From contig NC_053196.1 in NCBI RefSeq assembly GCF_905163445.1, forward strand, positions 11,991,501 to 12,055,500: DNA of 64,000 nucleotides. The letters are read 5' to 3'. The notes beneath the pieces are model-generated. The model was not told where the DNA came from and ran no database searches. It worked only from the letters and a program-made list of their open reading frames with translations. The stretch is from Pararge aegeria (taxonomy: Eukaryota > Arthropoda > Insecta > Lepidoptera > Nymphalidae). A program made the position numbers and the translations under genes. Shown here in pieces: positions 11,650-20,900 of this stretch (the first letter of the stretch is position 1; every line of letters begins with the position of its first letter).

Positions 11650-12900
11650 ACATTCGTAACAATAAATTTAAGTAAACGTAAAATAACACTAAAGTTAATA
11701 AAATACCTCAGATATATGTAAATATAACTTGCAAGAAATAATAAATAAAATAAAAATAAAACTAATAAAACTACAAAGTACTCTTATTTATATTAGAAGA
11801 TATTGTAAAATAACAATTAGTTTAATTTTTTTTTTTCTAACCATCTTCCAGCAACAAATTAGCAACAAATTGACCCTTATTGGCTTGATTGATCAGTCGA
11901 CATTCAGTGATTCCCACGCTATCTTAATGTAAAGTTAGCGTTATTGCCGATTTTATGCGATCGGTTAGAGCAAAAGAATTAATTTTTTAGCAACTAATTA
12001 GCAACAAATTTCGGTGTTTTTTTTTTTCAATTTCACTAATATTACGTCGCCATTTTTTTTAGACATCTCATTTAGCTAAATCAGTCGTTCTCGAGTTTTA
12101 GTGTAACTAACGATCTGCAACTAATTTATATACAACGTGTAACCTTAATAAAAAATTCATTTAAAGGATGCAAAAGTATATTTCATAAGGAATCACCCTG
12201 TAACAATATTAATAAAAAAAAACATAGGTAGGTATTTATTTTTCAATAGAAACGAATTCTAAACATTCTAAGTGTGTAGGCACTTATGACAACCCTATTG
12301 AAGATAAAAGACCGACACGCGCATAATACCAAAGCTACGCGACGCGGACCTAATAAAGTGAAGGGAGTCACATGATTTTAATTTTGCGTTTGATGTTAGG
12401 GCTGTGTCTGATTTCTTTCAGTAAAAACTATGTCAGTGGTTTACTCGCAGACTATTAGGTTTAGGTTTTACAGATAGTGCTCAGAGACAGTACATAATAT
12501 ACATCTTAAGCCTGTGAATTATTGTTTCGGTTTTAATTTACAAGTCGTATATAAATTTTGTTATTCTTGTAAATTTTTTGAGGGCGATCATTTTTCAATT
12601 TAAACCCTATCAAAATTTAATATACCTCATAATTTATTACGAAATTAACACGTCAGAAGAGGGTTGTTTATAAAATACCCCTTTTGTTGCGGTGGTACAT
12701 CAATTAACCCTTTTCTATCATCTTAACCTGTAATAAATCAGATACTTGATGGTTAAAGATTAACTACCGATTTGGAAAAGAATAGGGTTAATTTTACGTA
12801 ATTATACAGTGTATGATGTTATGTGAAAACATAATTAACTTTAAATACGCTTTTTGAAAACGGAAAGGTTTTAAGTTTAATCTTTTAGGCCATTAGTAAT
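11650..12900. other. AT-rich stretch, nothing recognised
   Basis: Very AT-rich. The 67-codon ORF near 11729-11932 is low in complexity and looks like chance. No repeat recurring in this window was seen. Confidence 0.4.
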
Positions 12901-12904
12901 AAAC

Positions 12905-13268
12905 GTGGCATAATGTCGGGATAGTTATGCAGCGTTTTTTTTTGCGCTACTGATAAGTGTTGATGCAGCCTAAGATAGCAGCGGGCCCAACCTGTGGGAG
13001 GTATGACAGTTATACCCATACCGCTATGGTTTCTATTGGCATCGCACTGTTACGCTAAATCTCCAGGCGGCACGTCTTTCTCGGTAGGTTGGTAGCTAGC
13101 CACGGCCTCATGAGAAAATTCAGAAATTTTAAAAATCTATATTGCCCCCGTCGGTAATCTAAAACGTGCGAAAACCGTGGAAAACGTGGGAATCGAAAGC
13201 GTGAACACGAAAAGTGCCACTCATTTGAAATCACAGAACTCACCGCTGAGCCAGGCAGGTCGTCACAG
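12905..13268 (-). mobile_element. SINE-C, near full length
   Basis: Read on the minus strand it begins with a tRNA-like head (TGGCTCAGCGGTGAG), then the GTGGCTAGCTACCAACC segment, a GCGTAACAGTGCGATGCC segment and finally GCTGCATCA. The B box region is degraded. A short insertion lies between the head and the body. Confidence 0.65.
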
Positions 13269-13381
13269 GTTGCGTTGCACTACAACTGACAGAGCGTGTA
13301 AAAACACTGCGGTCCTATTCCAACGTTACGCACAGTTTATTAATAAGAGCTTGTTGGTTGTGATGACCTAGAATATTTTGC

Positions 13382-13588
13382 AATACTCGCAGTGGCGTGC
13401 ATAGAGGGTATGCACAGGGTATGCAGATAATATAAAATGAAGAAAATCTCCAGTACGAGTTATAAAAAACTTAAGGATAGGCACTGTAGCCTACCCTTAA
13501 GTATTTATAACTCGCACTGGCGATTTTCTTTATGTTATATCATCTGCATACCCTCTGCATACCCTCTATGCACGCCACTGAATACTCG
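13382..13588. mobile_element. hAT-type MITE with 8-bp target duplication
   Basis: The element itself is 13390-13580. It starts CAGTGGCGTGCATAGAGGG and ends with the reverse complement, and the two halves pair along almost the whole 191 bp. It is flanked by a perfect 8-bp duplication, AATACTCG, at 13382-13389 and 13581-13588. CAGTG-type ends with an 8-bp duplication are typical of the hAT superfamily. It has no coding capacity. Related copies lie at 35.71-36.04 kb and at the right window edge. Confidence 0.9.
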
Positions 13589-13604
13589 GTTGTTTTATCA
13601 TCAT

Positions 13605-13680
13605 CATCAATTCAACCGATTGTCGAACCGGTGGCTGTGGGAAGAGGCTTATAATTGCCACACCAATAACAGGTTTTAAT
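13605..13680 (+). mobile_element. SINE-C fragment
   Basis: It contains CAACCGATTGTCGAACCGG and TATAATTGCCACACCAATAACAGG-type sequence from the middle of SINE-C. With the piece at 13.94 kb it may be one copy split by the REP-2 element between them. Confidence 0.5.
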
Positions 13681-13689
13681 AGCTCGCCA

Positions 13690-13925
13690 CATAATGCTCA
13701 CGAGGAAGTACCATACACAATTATTTCTGCCGCTTGCAATGCTGCGTTCCGGTGAAGGGAGTAGTTGCCAGTGTAATTAAAGGCACGTAAGACTTAACAC
13801 CTACTCGACAAGTTGATGGGCTCGGGGCAGCATGTTGCAGGACGTTTTCTTGTATGTCCTGCGGAGTGTTGCTCTGTTTATAGACGATGGTTGTCCACTT
13901 ACCATAAGGTGGGTCATCTGTTTTA
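13690..13925 (+). repeat. REP-2 interspersed repeat, longest copy
   Basis: It runs from TTATTTCTGCCGCTTGCAAT through a GTTGCCAGTGTAATTAAAGG segment and ATGTCCTGCGGAGTG to a GTCCACTTACCATAAGGTGG end. Matching pieces occur at 6.1 kb (reverse) and at 35.63-36.09 kb (interrupted by a hAT element). The class is unknown to me; it may be a SINE or a LINE tail. Confidence 0.55.
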
Positions 13926-13934
13926 TTTAAAAAA

Positions 13935-14025
13935 AAAAATGGTTAGTCCGCTACCATCTCAGACTGCATCGTCACTTTTCACCAGGTCAGATTGCAGTCG
14001 AGGGCTAGCTTGCAGTGAAATAAAA
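13935..14025 (+). mobile_element. SINE-C 3' fragment
   Basis: GGTTAGTCCGCTACCATCTC, GACTGCATCGTCAC and GATTGCAGTCGAGGGCTA are the 3' part of SINE-C, followed by a short A-rich tail. Confidence 0.65.
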
Positions 14026-14039
14026 GAAGAAAAAAACCT

Positions 14040-14340
14040 TATGAAAATTAAGCTTAATTTGCTATACTCCGCAAACAGCTGGAGAATCTGAATGGTGTAA
14101 TTCATAATTACTTCAATCCGTATACTCCACACCAAACAGATCATCGGCAATGTACCCTCTACGCACGTTTCGCTTCGAAGCATCCTCAGGAGATGTTGAC
14201 TTTACAATGAATAATTTTTAAGTCATTACCGAGGATCTGTTTGGTGTTGAGTATACGGATTATATCAAATTATGCTCAATTTTTATAATATATTATGGAT
14301 TTCCGCAAAGTAACGCCTGCTTCTATCCAATATTTAGAAA
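14040..14340 (-). mobile_element. Foldback element carrying a hammerhead-like motif, older copy
   Basis: It matches the 57.1-57.6 kb element. A left arm at 14044-14215 aligns with that element's left arm, and a short right part at 14229-14260 (GATCTGTTTGGTGTTGAGTA) runs in the opposite sense, so this copy is a foldback too, with most of the right arm lost. Both copies continue into the same flank, ATGGATTTCCGCAAAGTAAC. No ORF is present. Penelope-like elements or retrozymes are possible relatives. Confidence 0.6.
14150..14199 (-). ncRNA. Candidate hammerhead ribozyme motif
   Basis: On the minus strand: CTC (stem I), CTGAGGA (the core allows any base at the fifth position), a T, GCT-TCGA-AGC (stem II), GAAA, then CGTGCGTA with a very short stem III, then GAGG closing stem I. 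The expected cleavage site is after GTA. The extra T between core and stem II is not in the consensus. Stem II differs from the 57-kb copy yet still pairs. Confidence 0.5.
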
Positions 14341-14948
14341 AAAAACCTACAATTTATTTTAACTTAACTGTAAATTTCCAAAAAATGCGCACTTACCGCA
14401 AGTTACAAACAGCCTATAGCCGTCATAAATATTTTTCATATATTCCGTTACTCAAGATTATTCACTACTAAGTGACGTTCAGAGTGGAAATGATACCTCT
14501 TCCGAGCCATATATGAGGTTTTAATGTTCCAGGTCTTAAATACCCGACTGTAACACTTTTTTTCCTTTAAAGAACACCCAATTATCGTCGATTGGCATCA
14601 TTCGGGTTGATTTGTCTTAATGACAGTAAATTGGGAGGTAAATATGGCCCGTGCGGTCCACCGGGATGCAAGGGCCGTTTACGATGGCCCCTTTTTTCCC
14701 TTCATTATGTAGATATTTTATTTCGGTTATTACGTGCACCTATTTTTGGGTGTGATTATTATTACCGATGTCTCATTTATTATCAGGTTAACGAACGTTT
14801 CAAATGGATTCCATGCATTTAACAAAATTATATGTTTTCCAAAATTTCGGGATTCAAGAGCGTTGGTTTTGTAGTAGATACTATTTCTAGACGCAAAGGT
14901 ATTGAGAGTAATATCGCGTCGTCGATTAGGGATATGGGTTTTATATTA
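14341..14948. other. No gene recognised
   Basis: The 76-codon ORF at 14592-14822 has a GPCGPPG stretch that recalls collagen, but it is isolated and unsupported. AT-rich otherwise. Confidence 0.4.
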
Positions 14949-14950
14949 TA

Positions 14951-15219
14951 CTAGATGTGCCCGCGGCTTCGCCCGCGTAATTTTGCAAGGCAGCGTACTG
15001 CTACATAGTCTACACCTATAGTCATATAATATGAGATTTTTAGATTTTTCACAAAAAAAAAATTATCTGACGTAATTTTTTTTTTATGAAAAGTATACTA
15101 TGTTATTTCTAATACCTCCAAGAATATGTATAAAAATTTTTCATGAAGATCGGCTAAGTAGTTTTCGCGTGAAAGCGTAACAAACAAACTTACATTCACA
15201 TTTATAATATTAGTAGGGA
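14951..15219 (-). mobile_element. Non-autonomous Helitron, 269 bp, complete
   Basis: Minus strand: TCCCTACTAATATTATAAATG at the start and CTAG at the end, with A and T at the expected outer positions. Near the 3' end ACGCGGGCGAAGCCGCGGGC can form a GC-rich hairpin, the usual Helitron terminator. Both ends look intact, so it may have moved fairly recently. No coding capacity. Confidence 0.8.
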
Positions 15220-15230
15220 TATTATTTTTG

Positions 15231-15502
15231 GACGGCCGATTGGCGCAGTGGGCAGCGACTTTGCTTTCTGAGCCTATGGCTGTGTGTTCGAATCTCACAA
15301 CTAGAAAATGTTTGTGTTCATCACACAAACATGAATGTTTTCAGAACCTGAGTGTTTATCTTTATATTATAAGTATTTATGTATGTTATTCATAAAAATA
15401 TTCATCAGTGATCTTAGTACCCAAAATAAAAGCTACTCTTACTTTGGGGCTAGATGGCGTGTATTGTCATAGTATATTTATTTATTTATTTATTTATTTA
15501 TA
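15231..15502 (+). mobile_element. SINE-A, full length
   Basis: It starts GACGGCCGATTGGCGCAGTG, has the B box GTGTTCGAATCTC (slightly mutated) and ends in TTTATTTATTTATTTA. It sits 11 bp after the Helitron. Confidence 0.85.
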
Positions 15503-15512
15503 TTTTTGCTAC

Positions 15513-15597
15513 GTCCTATCAGGTTAGCCTGCTACTATCTTATAATGCATTATAACTTACCAGGTGAAATTGCAGTCAAGAGGTAACTAGTCGTGGA
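15513..15597 (+). mobile_element. SINE-C 3' fragment
   Basis: TCAGGTTAGCCTGCTACTAT and GAAATTGCAGTCAAGAGGTA match the 3' end of SINE-C. Confidence 0.6.
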
Positions 15598-17020
15598 CTA
15601 AAAAAAACTCTTGACCCACACACACACACTTTGTATGCTGAAATACCCGCTGGAGATTTTATAGTTACATCCGACAGTAACAAAACGCGTGAAGTTTAGT
15701 CACGCGTTCAAGCGAAAACACCGTTCCTTCTATCCAAAAAAGTGAACTTTTTCGCATTTTTAACAGTAGTGGGCCACTGGAAGTAATCTCTTTAGAGATA
15801 TGCTATCCTAGTACACAGGCCTTTTTGTTTTGGTTCTAAATAAATAAAATATAAATAGGGTCACCACCACGTACATACAACTTTATTTTTGTTAAGAATG
15901 TGTACTTTATTATGAGAGTAAAATAACCAGTTTATTATCAAAACTGAATAAAACAGAGATAATCGAATCTACACTTTTTTATAACCTCAAAACCTCTTTA
16001 CATAAAACCGAAAGCGAACCAAAAACAACTAATGGGAAGCGAAGTTTTTAGCTTTTTTATCACCACCCTAAATAATAGTGATAAAGTGCTGAATAAAAAA
16101 AGACACCGTAAGATAAATATATGTTGGAGGTTTATCGTTTTGATAATAAAATATCGCTTAGCACCCCAATAAACTCTCTCCTATCTGCTATCAAGCTTCG
16201 AGGGAGGCAAAGGTTTCGTTAAGGGATTTAAGCTTTAGATAAAGATTTAAACGTGACATACTTGTATTTGAATGGACGTTGGGGCTAGTTAGTACGAATT
16301 GCAACATCAATCATTTTGAAATAAAGAAAACACATTTATATGCCGCCCTCAGCTACACTAGCGTCTGGCCGAAACTTCGTCTGCCTACAATGTGCACTAA
16401 GTACGTAATTCCTCTACCTGCCTGTGAAACTCCTGTCAAAATCGGTCAAAGCGTTTTTGAGATTAGCCAGAAAAAACAGACAAACAGAAAAAAAATGTGC
16501 GAACGTGAAATACCCAACTAAAGATATATCTATTACGTTAAAAAGATGAAATTGATACTGAGACTAGGAGCAGAGAAGTTGATAATGTGCTGTGACTGGG
16601 GCTGGACTGACAATTACTCTGATCAAAAAGAAAGTAATATACTTATTCAAGAGTTCAGCTATCAATTGAGGTACTAACGTAGAAATGTACGTAGTGAGGC
16701 ACGATATTTTAATTAAAAACATCTCCACCGTACGCCTATAGAACATTGTTTCGATGTCGAAATCAACGATTCTCTATCTATGAAACAAAAAAATCAAATC
16801 ATCTAGCATGCAACCTCTAAAAGGCGTATTATCTTGGTTGAAAGGGAGCGGGTAAAAAACCGTGCGCAACCCCGACCCAGCTATTATCTTTGAACACCGA
16901 AGTCATTTTAGCCATAATAAGATAACATTAAGGAGCGACATGGACAGTGATACTCAAAGTTGGCCTCTTATAGAAACTTTGAAGAAGTCTATACGCTTTA
17001 ATTATTGGAAAACCATGCGG
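15598..17020. other. No gene recognised; one repeat fragment
   Basis: At about 16430-16500 the run CTGTCAAAATCGGTCAAAGC, GAGATTAGCC and ACAGACAAACAG resembles a frequent lepidopteran repeat. A 28-codon ORF at 16940-17026 starts in a fair context (GCGACATGG) but runs straight into a SINE, so I do not call it a gene. Confidence 0.35.
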
Positions 17021-17023
17021 AAG

Positions 17024-17318
17024 CGGTGATAGCCTAGTGGTTAGGAATTCGGCTTCACTATCGGGGCGCGAGTTTGAAACCCAGCTCACACCTCTAAATT
17101 TCCTATGTTATGCTTTTTTAGCAATTAAAACTTCACCTTAAGAAAAATATTGTGCGGACACCTGTATGCCTGAGAGTTCTCCATAATGTTTTCAAAGACC
17201 TGTGAAGTCCACCAATCGATTCCGGGCCAGCGTGGTAGATTACAGCCTAAGCCCTCCTCGTTGTGGGAGTAGACCCGTGACCTGTAGTGGGCCGGTACTG
17301 GGTTGATATGCACCGTTA
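17024..17318 (+). mobile_element. SINE-B, full length
   Basis: Head GGTGATAGCCTAGTGGTTAG with B-box-like CGAGTTTGAAACCCAG, body with GAGAGTTCTCC, AGTCCACCAATCGATTC and AGTGGGCCGGTACTGGG. The long minus-strand ORF over it is only a shadow. Confidence 0.85.
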
Positions 17319-18150
17319 CGTTGATCATTTCTAATGGGCAAAAATTAAATGGTATTGCTTGTCTCTTGACTGCAAATACCTGGAATACCTGGCTTCTGTT
17401 TTCTTCTCCACCTGCCATTTATAATGCTTAATGTACTAATACCAAATGTAGCTATAATTTTTTTATTTTACTGCTGATGATCTCGTGGTGAGTGTTTAAT
17501 ATAAAACACATAACTAACGATCTTAAAATAAGAAATTCCTTATTATAAAAGCGTGTTTTTTACGTTAAGTAAAAACACATTGCTGACGATTCTGTTGTAC
17601 ACGAATTTCTAAACATAAATTTAATTGACAGATCTTAAAAATTTATATTATTATTTTTTATATGCTCTTTACATAGGTTATGTTCGTTACATACTTTACT
17701 CTTTATTTTATATTACAACTAAAATAGCACTTAAATAAAATAAGAACAAATGGCGATTTCTATAGGTTAGTAATAATACAGAGTAACATTTAGGGATCCG
17801 GCGAAGTAATTAAAACAGAGAAATTATTACTGTATTCCTTCTAGTGTGGTAACACTTTGGGAACCTTACCTCCTACAGTGCGTCAGCGGGACCTGTCGCT
17901 CTCGAGTAGGGAACAGGTATAGCCTTTTTTCTTGTTTCTTTTGGCGCGCGCGCACGTGTTCTGCCGCCCCTTAATTACCGACGCATACCATAAACAGATC
18001 TTTACGCTCCCTTAAATAAATCTTCGAGCCAATTTTTTCTTGTTTTCTTAGGCCCGTAATTTCGGAGCAGGGTTCGGTTCACCGTAGAGCGTAGTAGAGT
18101 GGTCGATAGAGTTGCCGTTGATATGGTTGATACTCGATACCAGTATCCTC
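17319..18150. other. No gene recognised; small CpG-richer patch
   Basis: Mostly AT-rich. The part at 17870-18120 is richer in CpG (GGCGCGCGCGCACGTG and nearby) and lies just left of the DRE pair, which fits an upstream promoter region but does not prove one. Confidence 0.35.
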
Positions 18151-18155
18151 CGAAG

Positions 18156-18169
18156 TATCGATATCGATA
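18156..18169. promoter_or_regulatory. Two overlapping TATCGATA (DRE) sites
   Basis: TATCGATATCGATA contains two overlapping copies of TATCGATA. In Drosophila this is the DREF/BEAF-32 site found at housekeeping promoters and boundaries. Whether it works here is inference. Confidence 0.4.
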
Positions 18170-18684
18170 AAATTACATCGGACAGGAACGGTCTAAAATT
18201 GCAATCGCAAAGATTCCTCGTTCGTATATTCTTGATAATTTACGCAGCAAAATAAGAAATATACAACGATGAACCAAAGTCTTTTATTCATTTATTTATA
18301 TCCTTAGTACCCAGCTAGTTACAATAAGTTAGTGACAACTAGCCAAAACGTATATTAAGTCAGTTACAGATGAATATTACAAAACATATTATTTATCTTA
18401 TTAGATATGTAATAAGTATATATTTATTTTAAATAAAGTATAAGGTTAGTATTTAATGCTACTAAATAACTAACTCGTTCAGTATATTATGTATAATATG
18501 TGCGGATATCATTGTCAAAACATATAATAAACACTCATGCTCATAATTATTGATTAGAAGATTTGGTTGGAATTCTAAAAATATTTAACATAACAACCTG
18601 GTTTAGAAAATAAAATAAATACGTTGATTGAGCAGAAATTGTGAAGAGAATCAAAATGATCTACAATATATTTAATAATATTAC
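18170..18684. other. AT-rich stretch between the DRE pairs
   Basis: No ORF with a recognisable domain and no repeat that recurs in the window. Confidence 0.35.
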
Positions 18685-18708
18685 TTTTCAAGTGAACCCA
18701 CTTGAAAA
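18685..18708. repeat. 10-bp perfect hairpin
   Basis: TTTTCAAGTG and CACTTGAAAA flank a 4-base loop. It lies immediately left of the second DRE pair. Confidence 0.6.
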
Positions 18709-18714
18709 CTATAT

Positions 18715-18735
18715 TATCGATAAGTAGTATCGATA
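18715..18735. promoter_or_regulatory. Second pair of TATCGATA (DRE) sites
   Basis: TATCGATA occurs at 18715-18722 and 18728-18735, followed by a half site GTCGATA. With the pair at 18156 this makes four sites in 580 bp. Confidence 0.4.
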
Positions 18736-18739
18736 ATTG

Positions 18740-19330
18740 TCGATATTTTTTCGGATCTTTGGAGCCATTGAGCCGAGGTCCGATACAAAATGATCGATGG
18801 TGAGTCCTTGTTTTCACAGTTGATACGTGAATCACTTGAGTGTTTTTAAAACTATTCATTATGGGCGGATGTTTGAACACACGTCTGAGTCACTTTGGAC
18901 GTGGATTATTGGATTAGAGTTGATGAAATACTTTTTGAAACATAATATAGCTCAATCCAGGGCTTACCAACATGGGCGCCATAGTAAGTATAGAGGTGCT
19001 ACGCGTGGCACTTCTATACCTACTTCAAAAAATTTAAGAACAATATTTTTTTAGGCCCTTGTGCAGCAGTGTCAAGCATGTCTAACACTAAAAACTGTGA
19101 CGATCACCTAGCTAAGCCATCATATTGATGGGGTAGTTTTATTTTTCTTAAATCTATGTTCGAATTTATTACTTTCATAATAAGGATGTTTTATTATTTT
19201 CGCCTATCTGTCTAACTAACTTATTTATTTTAACTATCTAGGTAAGGGCGCGTGCATCACATCGTGACAAATTTCTTAACTTGTTAATGAGCCGATGGCT
19301 TAAAAAGGTTGGGAGCCCCTGGCTTTACCT
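18740..19330. other. No gene recognised
   Basis: Two overlapping short ORFs on opposite strands (near 18575-18880 and 18827-19054) show no recognisable domain. Confidence 0.35.
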
Positions 19331-19334
19331 ATTA

Positions 19335-19530
19335 GTATACCACCTCACCTTTCGGGGTGACCGAGTTCGATTCTCGGCGTATCCCTCGAAACTTCTCAGA
19401 GTTTACCTTTCAACCAATTAAATATCACTTGCTTCAACAAAGCAGGAAGCGAGCAAGTCTGAGGGCTCTCAACCAATTATTTGAATCACATTAATATATT
19501 TCCGGTCTAGTAATGAGTCTAGTGTTGTTT
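19335..19530 (+). mobile_element. Degraded SINE-B
   Basis: A worn head (CGAGTTCGATTCTCGGCG B box) is followed by a body segment AATTAAATATCACTTGC. Later parts are hard to align. Confidence 0.45.
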
Positions 19531-19794
19531 GTTTTGAAAAAAATTAAAGATGTAGTGGAAAACCTTATCCTTTAAACAGGGTAACACTGCAGGGTATGCA
19601 AGGAAAAAGTCTAACAAATTGCAGCCCTGTGTCCATCCTTAGAAGTAGTAGGTATAGCTTTTTGTTTAAATGTATAAAAATTTTAAAGTAAATGTGACTG
19701 CAATAATTTGAACGTTAGAAGCAAAAATAAAGTTGCAGTGCAGTACACTAGACTGCACAAAATAAGCAATTCATTTAAAGGAAATTGTATACAA

Positions 19795-19945
19795 TTTTAC
19801 AATAAATTACCGGTTGATATCTTGGGGATGTCACTTAAAAAGTTCAAAGTTTGTATAAAGCGAAAACACAGAAAAGTCCTATTATAGTATAAAGGATTAT
19901 GTAAACGATAAAAAAGCTTGGGTGTGAACAATTGCTCTAACCAGG
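19795..19945 (+). pseudogene. LINE C-terminal remnant (KFKVCIK type)
   Basis: A frame reads FYNKLPVDI, then MSLKKFKVCIK-like residues and YVNDKKAWV just before a stop. The copy at 46.32-46.47 kb encodes the same stretch. The style fits the last residues of a retroelement ORF common in Lepidoptera. Frameshifts are present. Confidence 0.5.
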
Positions 19946-20087
19946 TTGCTTCTTAAATATTTTCTAATGACCCAAATATTATGCGTATTTTTTTTAAACA
20001 CAGATTTTTATGATTTTGTTTATGAATTACCGTAAACAAGGACAACTATTACAAATTTCGTAGAAAGGAACTCACTTTTCATCACAT

Positions 20088-20335
20088 CACCATTCGGCAC
20101 GGGTCTCCTCCCACAATGAGAAGGCCGTAGTCCACCACGCTGGCCCATTGGTGGACTCCACACACCTTTGAGAACGTAATGTAGAACTCTCAGGCATGCA
20201 GGTTTCCTCACGATGTTTTCCTTAACCGTTGAAGCAAGTGATATTTTAATAACTTAAAACGCATATAACTTTGAAAAGTAAGAGGTGCGTCCTGGGATTC
20301 GAACTCGGCTCCCTGAAAGTGATGTCGAGCTCCTA
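20088..20335 (-). mobile_element. SINE-B copy
   Basis: Minus strand: B-box GAGTTCGAATCCCAG, CGCACCTCTTACTTTTC, GAGGAAACCTGCATGCCTGA and GGAGGAGACCCGTGC. The very 5' end of the head has diverged. Confidence 0.8.
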
Positions 20336-20689
20336 CCCGCACTTTTAATCTCATATAACTTCACCAAAAGTAAACAAGTGCCAAAGTTCCTCCTGCACTT
20401 TCAATGAGAAATAAATTGTAATATTGTCTTCTAAAACACAGATAAAAAACCGACAGTTAAAAAGTCTCCCACAGGAACCATCAAGTATCGCGTAACAATC
20501 CTATCTCGCATCGGCACGTGGTAAAACATCGCTTTGTTTACAAATGTAGGGATCAATTTCAATGAAACGCAGAGCTTAGTTTGTATGCAACTATCCGTGT
20601 AGACAATAGGCTCAGGAACCTATTGACACAATATAGGAAGTGCGGTACGAATACTGATAGGGTGTAAAGAAATAAATCATAGTTTGCTA

Positions 20690-20900
20690 TTGGCTCGGTC
20701 CAAAAGAACTTGCGTCCTTACCTTTTCTTTTAGCCTTACCTATCTGCCTACTGAAATCCGTAAAAGTAATTCCCTTCCTTTATTTAAGAGTCGTCTGAAG
20801 GACTACGTCTCTTTTAGAATTGCTTGACTATTGTGAATTATGTATTAAAATCTACTTGTGCATATATTTATATATTTTATGTATGTTATATATTATTAGC
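20690..20900 (+). pseudogene. LINE C-terminal remnant and tail
   Basis: A frame ending at the TGA near 20827 reads LPTEIRKSNSLPLFKSRLKD, the widespread C-terminal pattern of Jockey/CR1-group LINE proteins (LP..IR....L..FK..LK). It resembles the C-terminus of the ORF at 28.4 kb but belongs to a different element. An AT-rich tail follows. Confidence 0.6.

Noticed and set aside
14592..14822. Collagen-like GPCGPPG stretch
   Set aside because: One short match in an isolated ORF, with no Gly-X-Y continuation.
16940..17026. 28-codon ORF with a fair start context
   Set aside because: It runs into a SINE-B head and has no splice donor before the stop.
18575..18880. 101-codon minus ORF
   Set aside because: It overlaps the DRE sites and an opposite ORF, with no motif or codon pattern of a gene.
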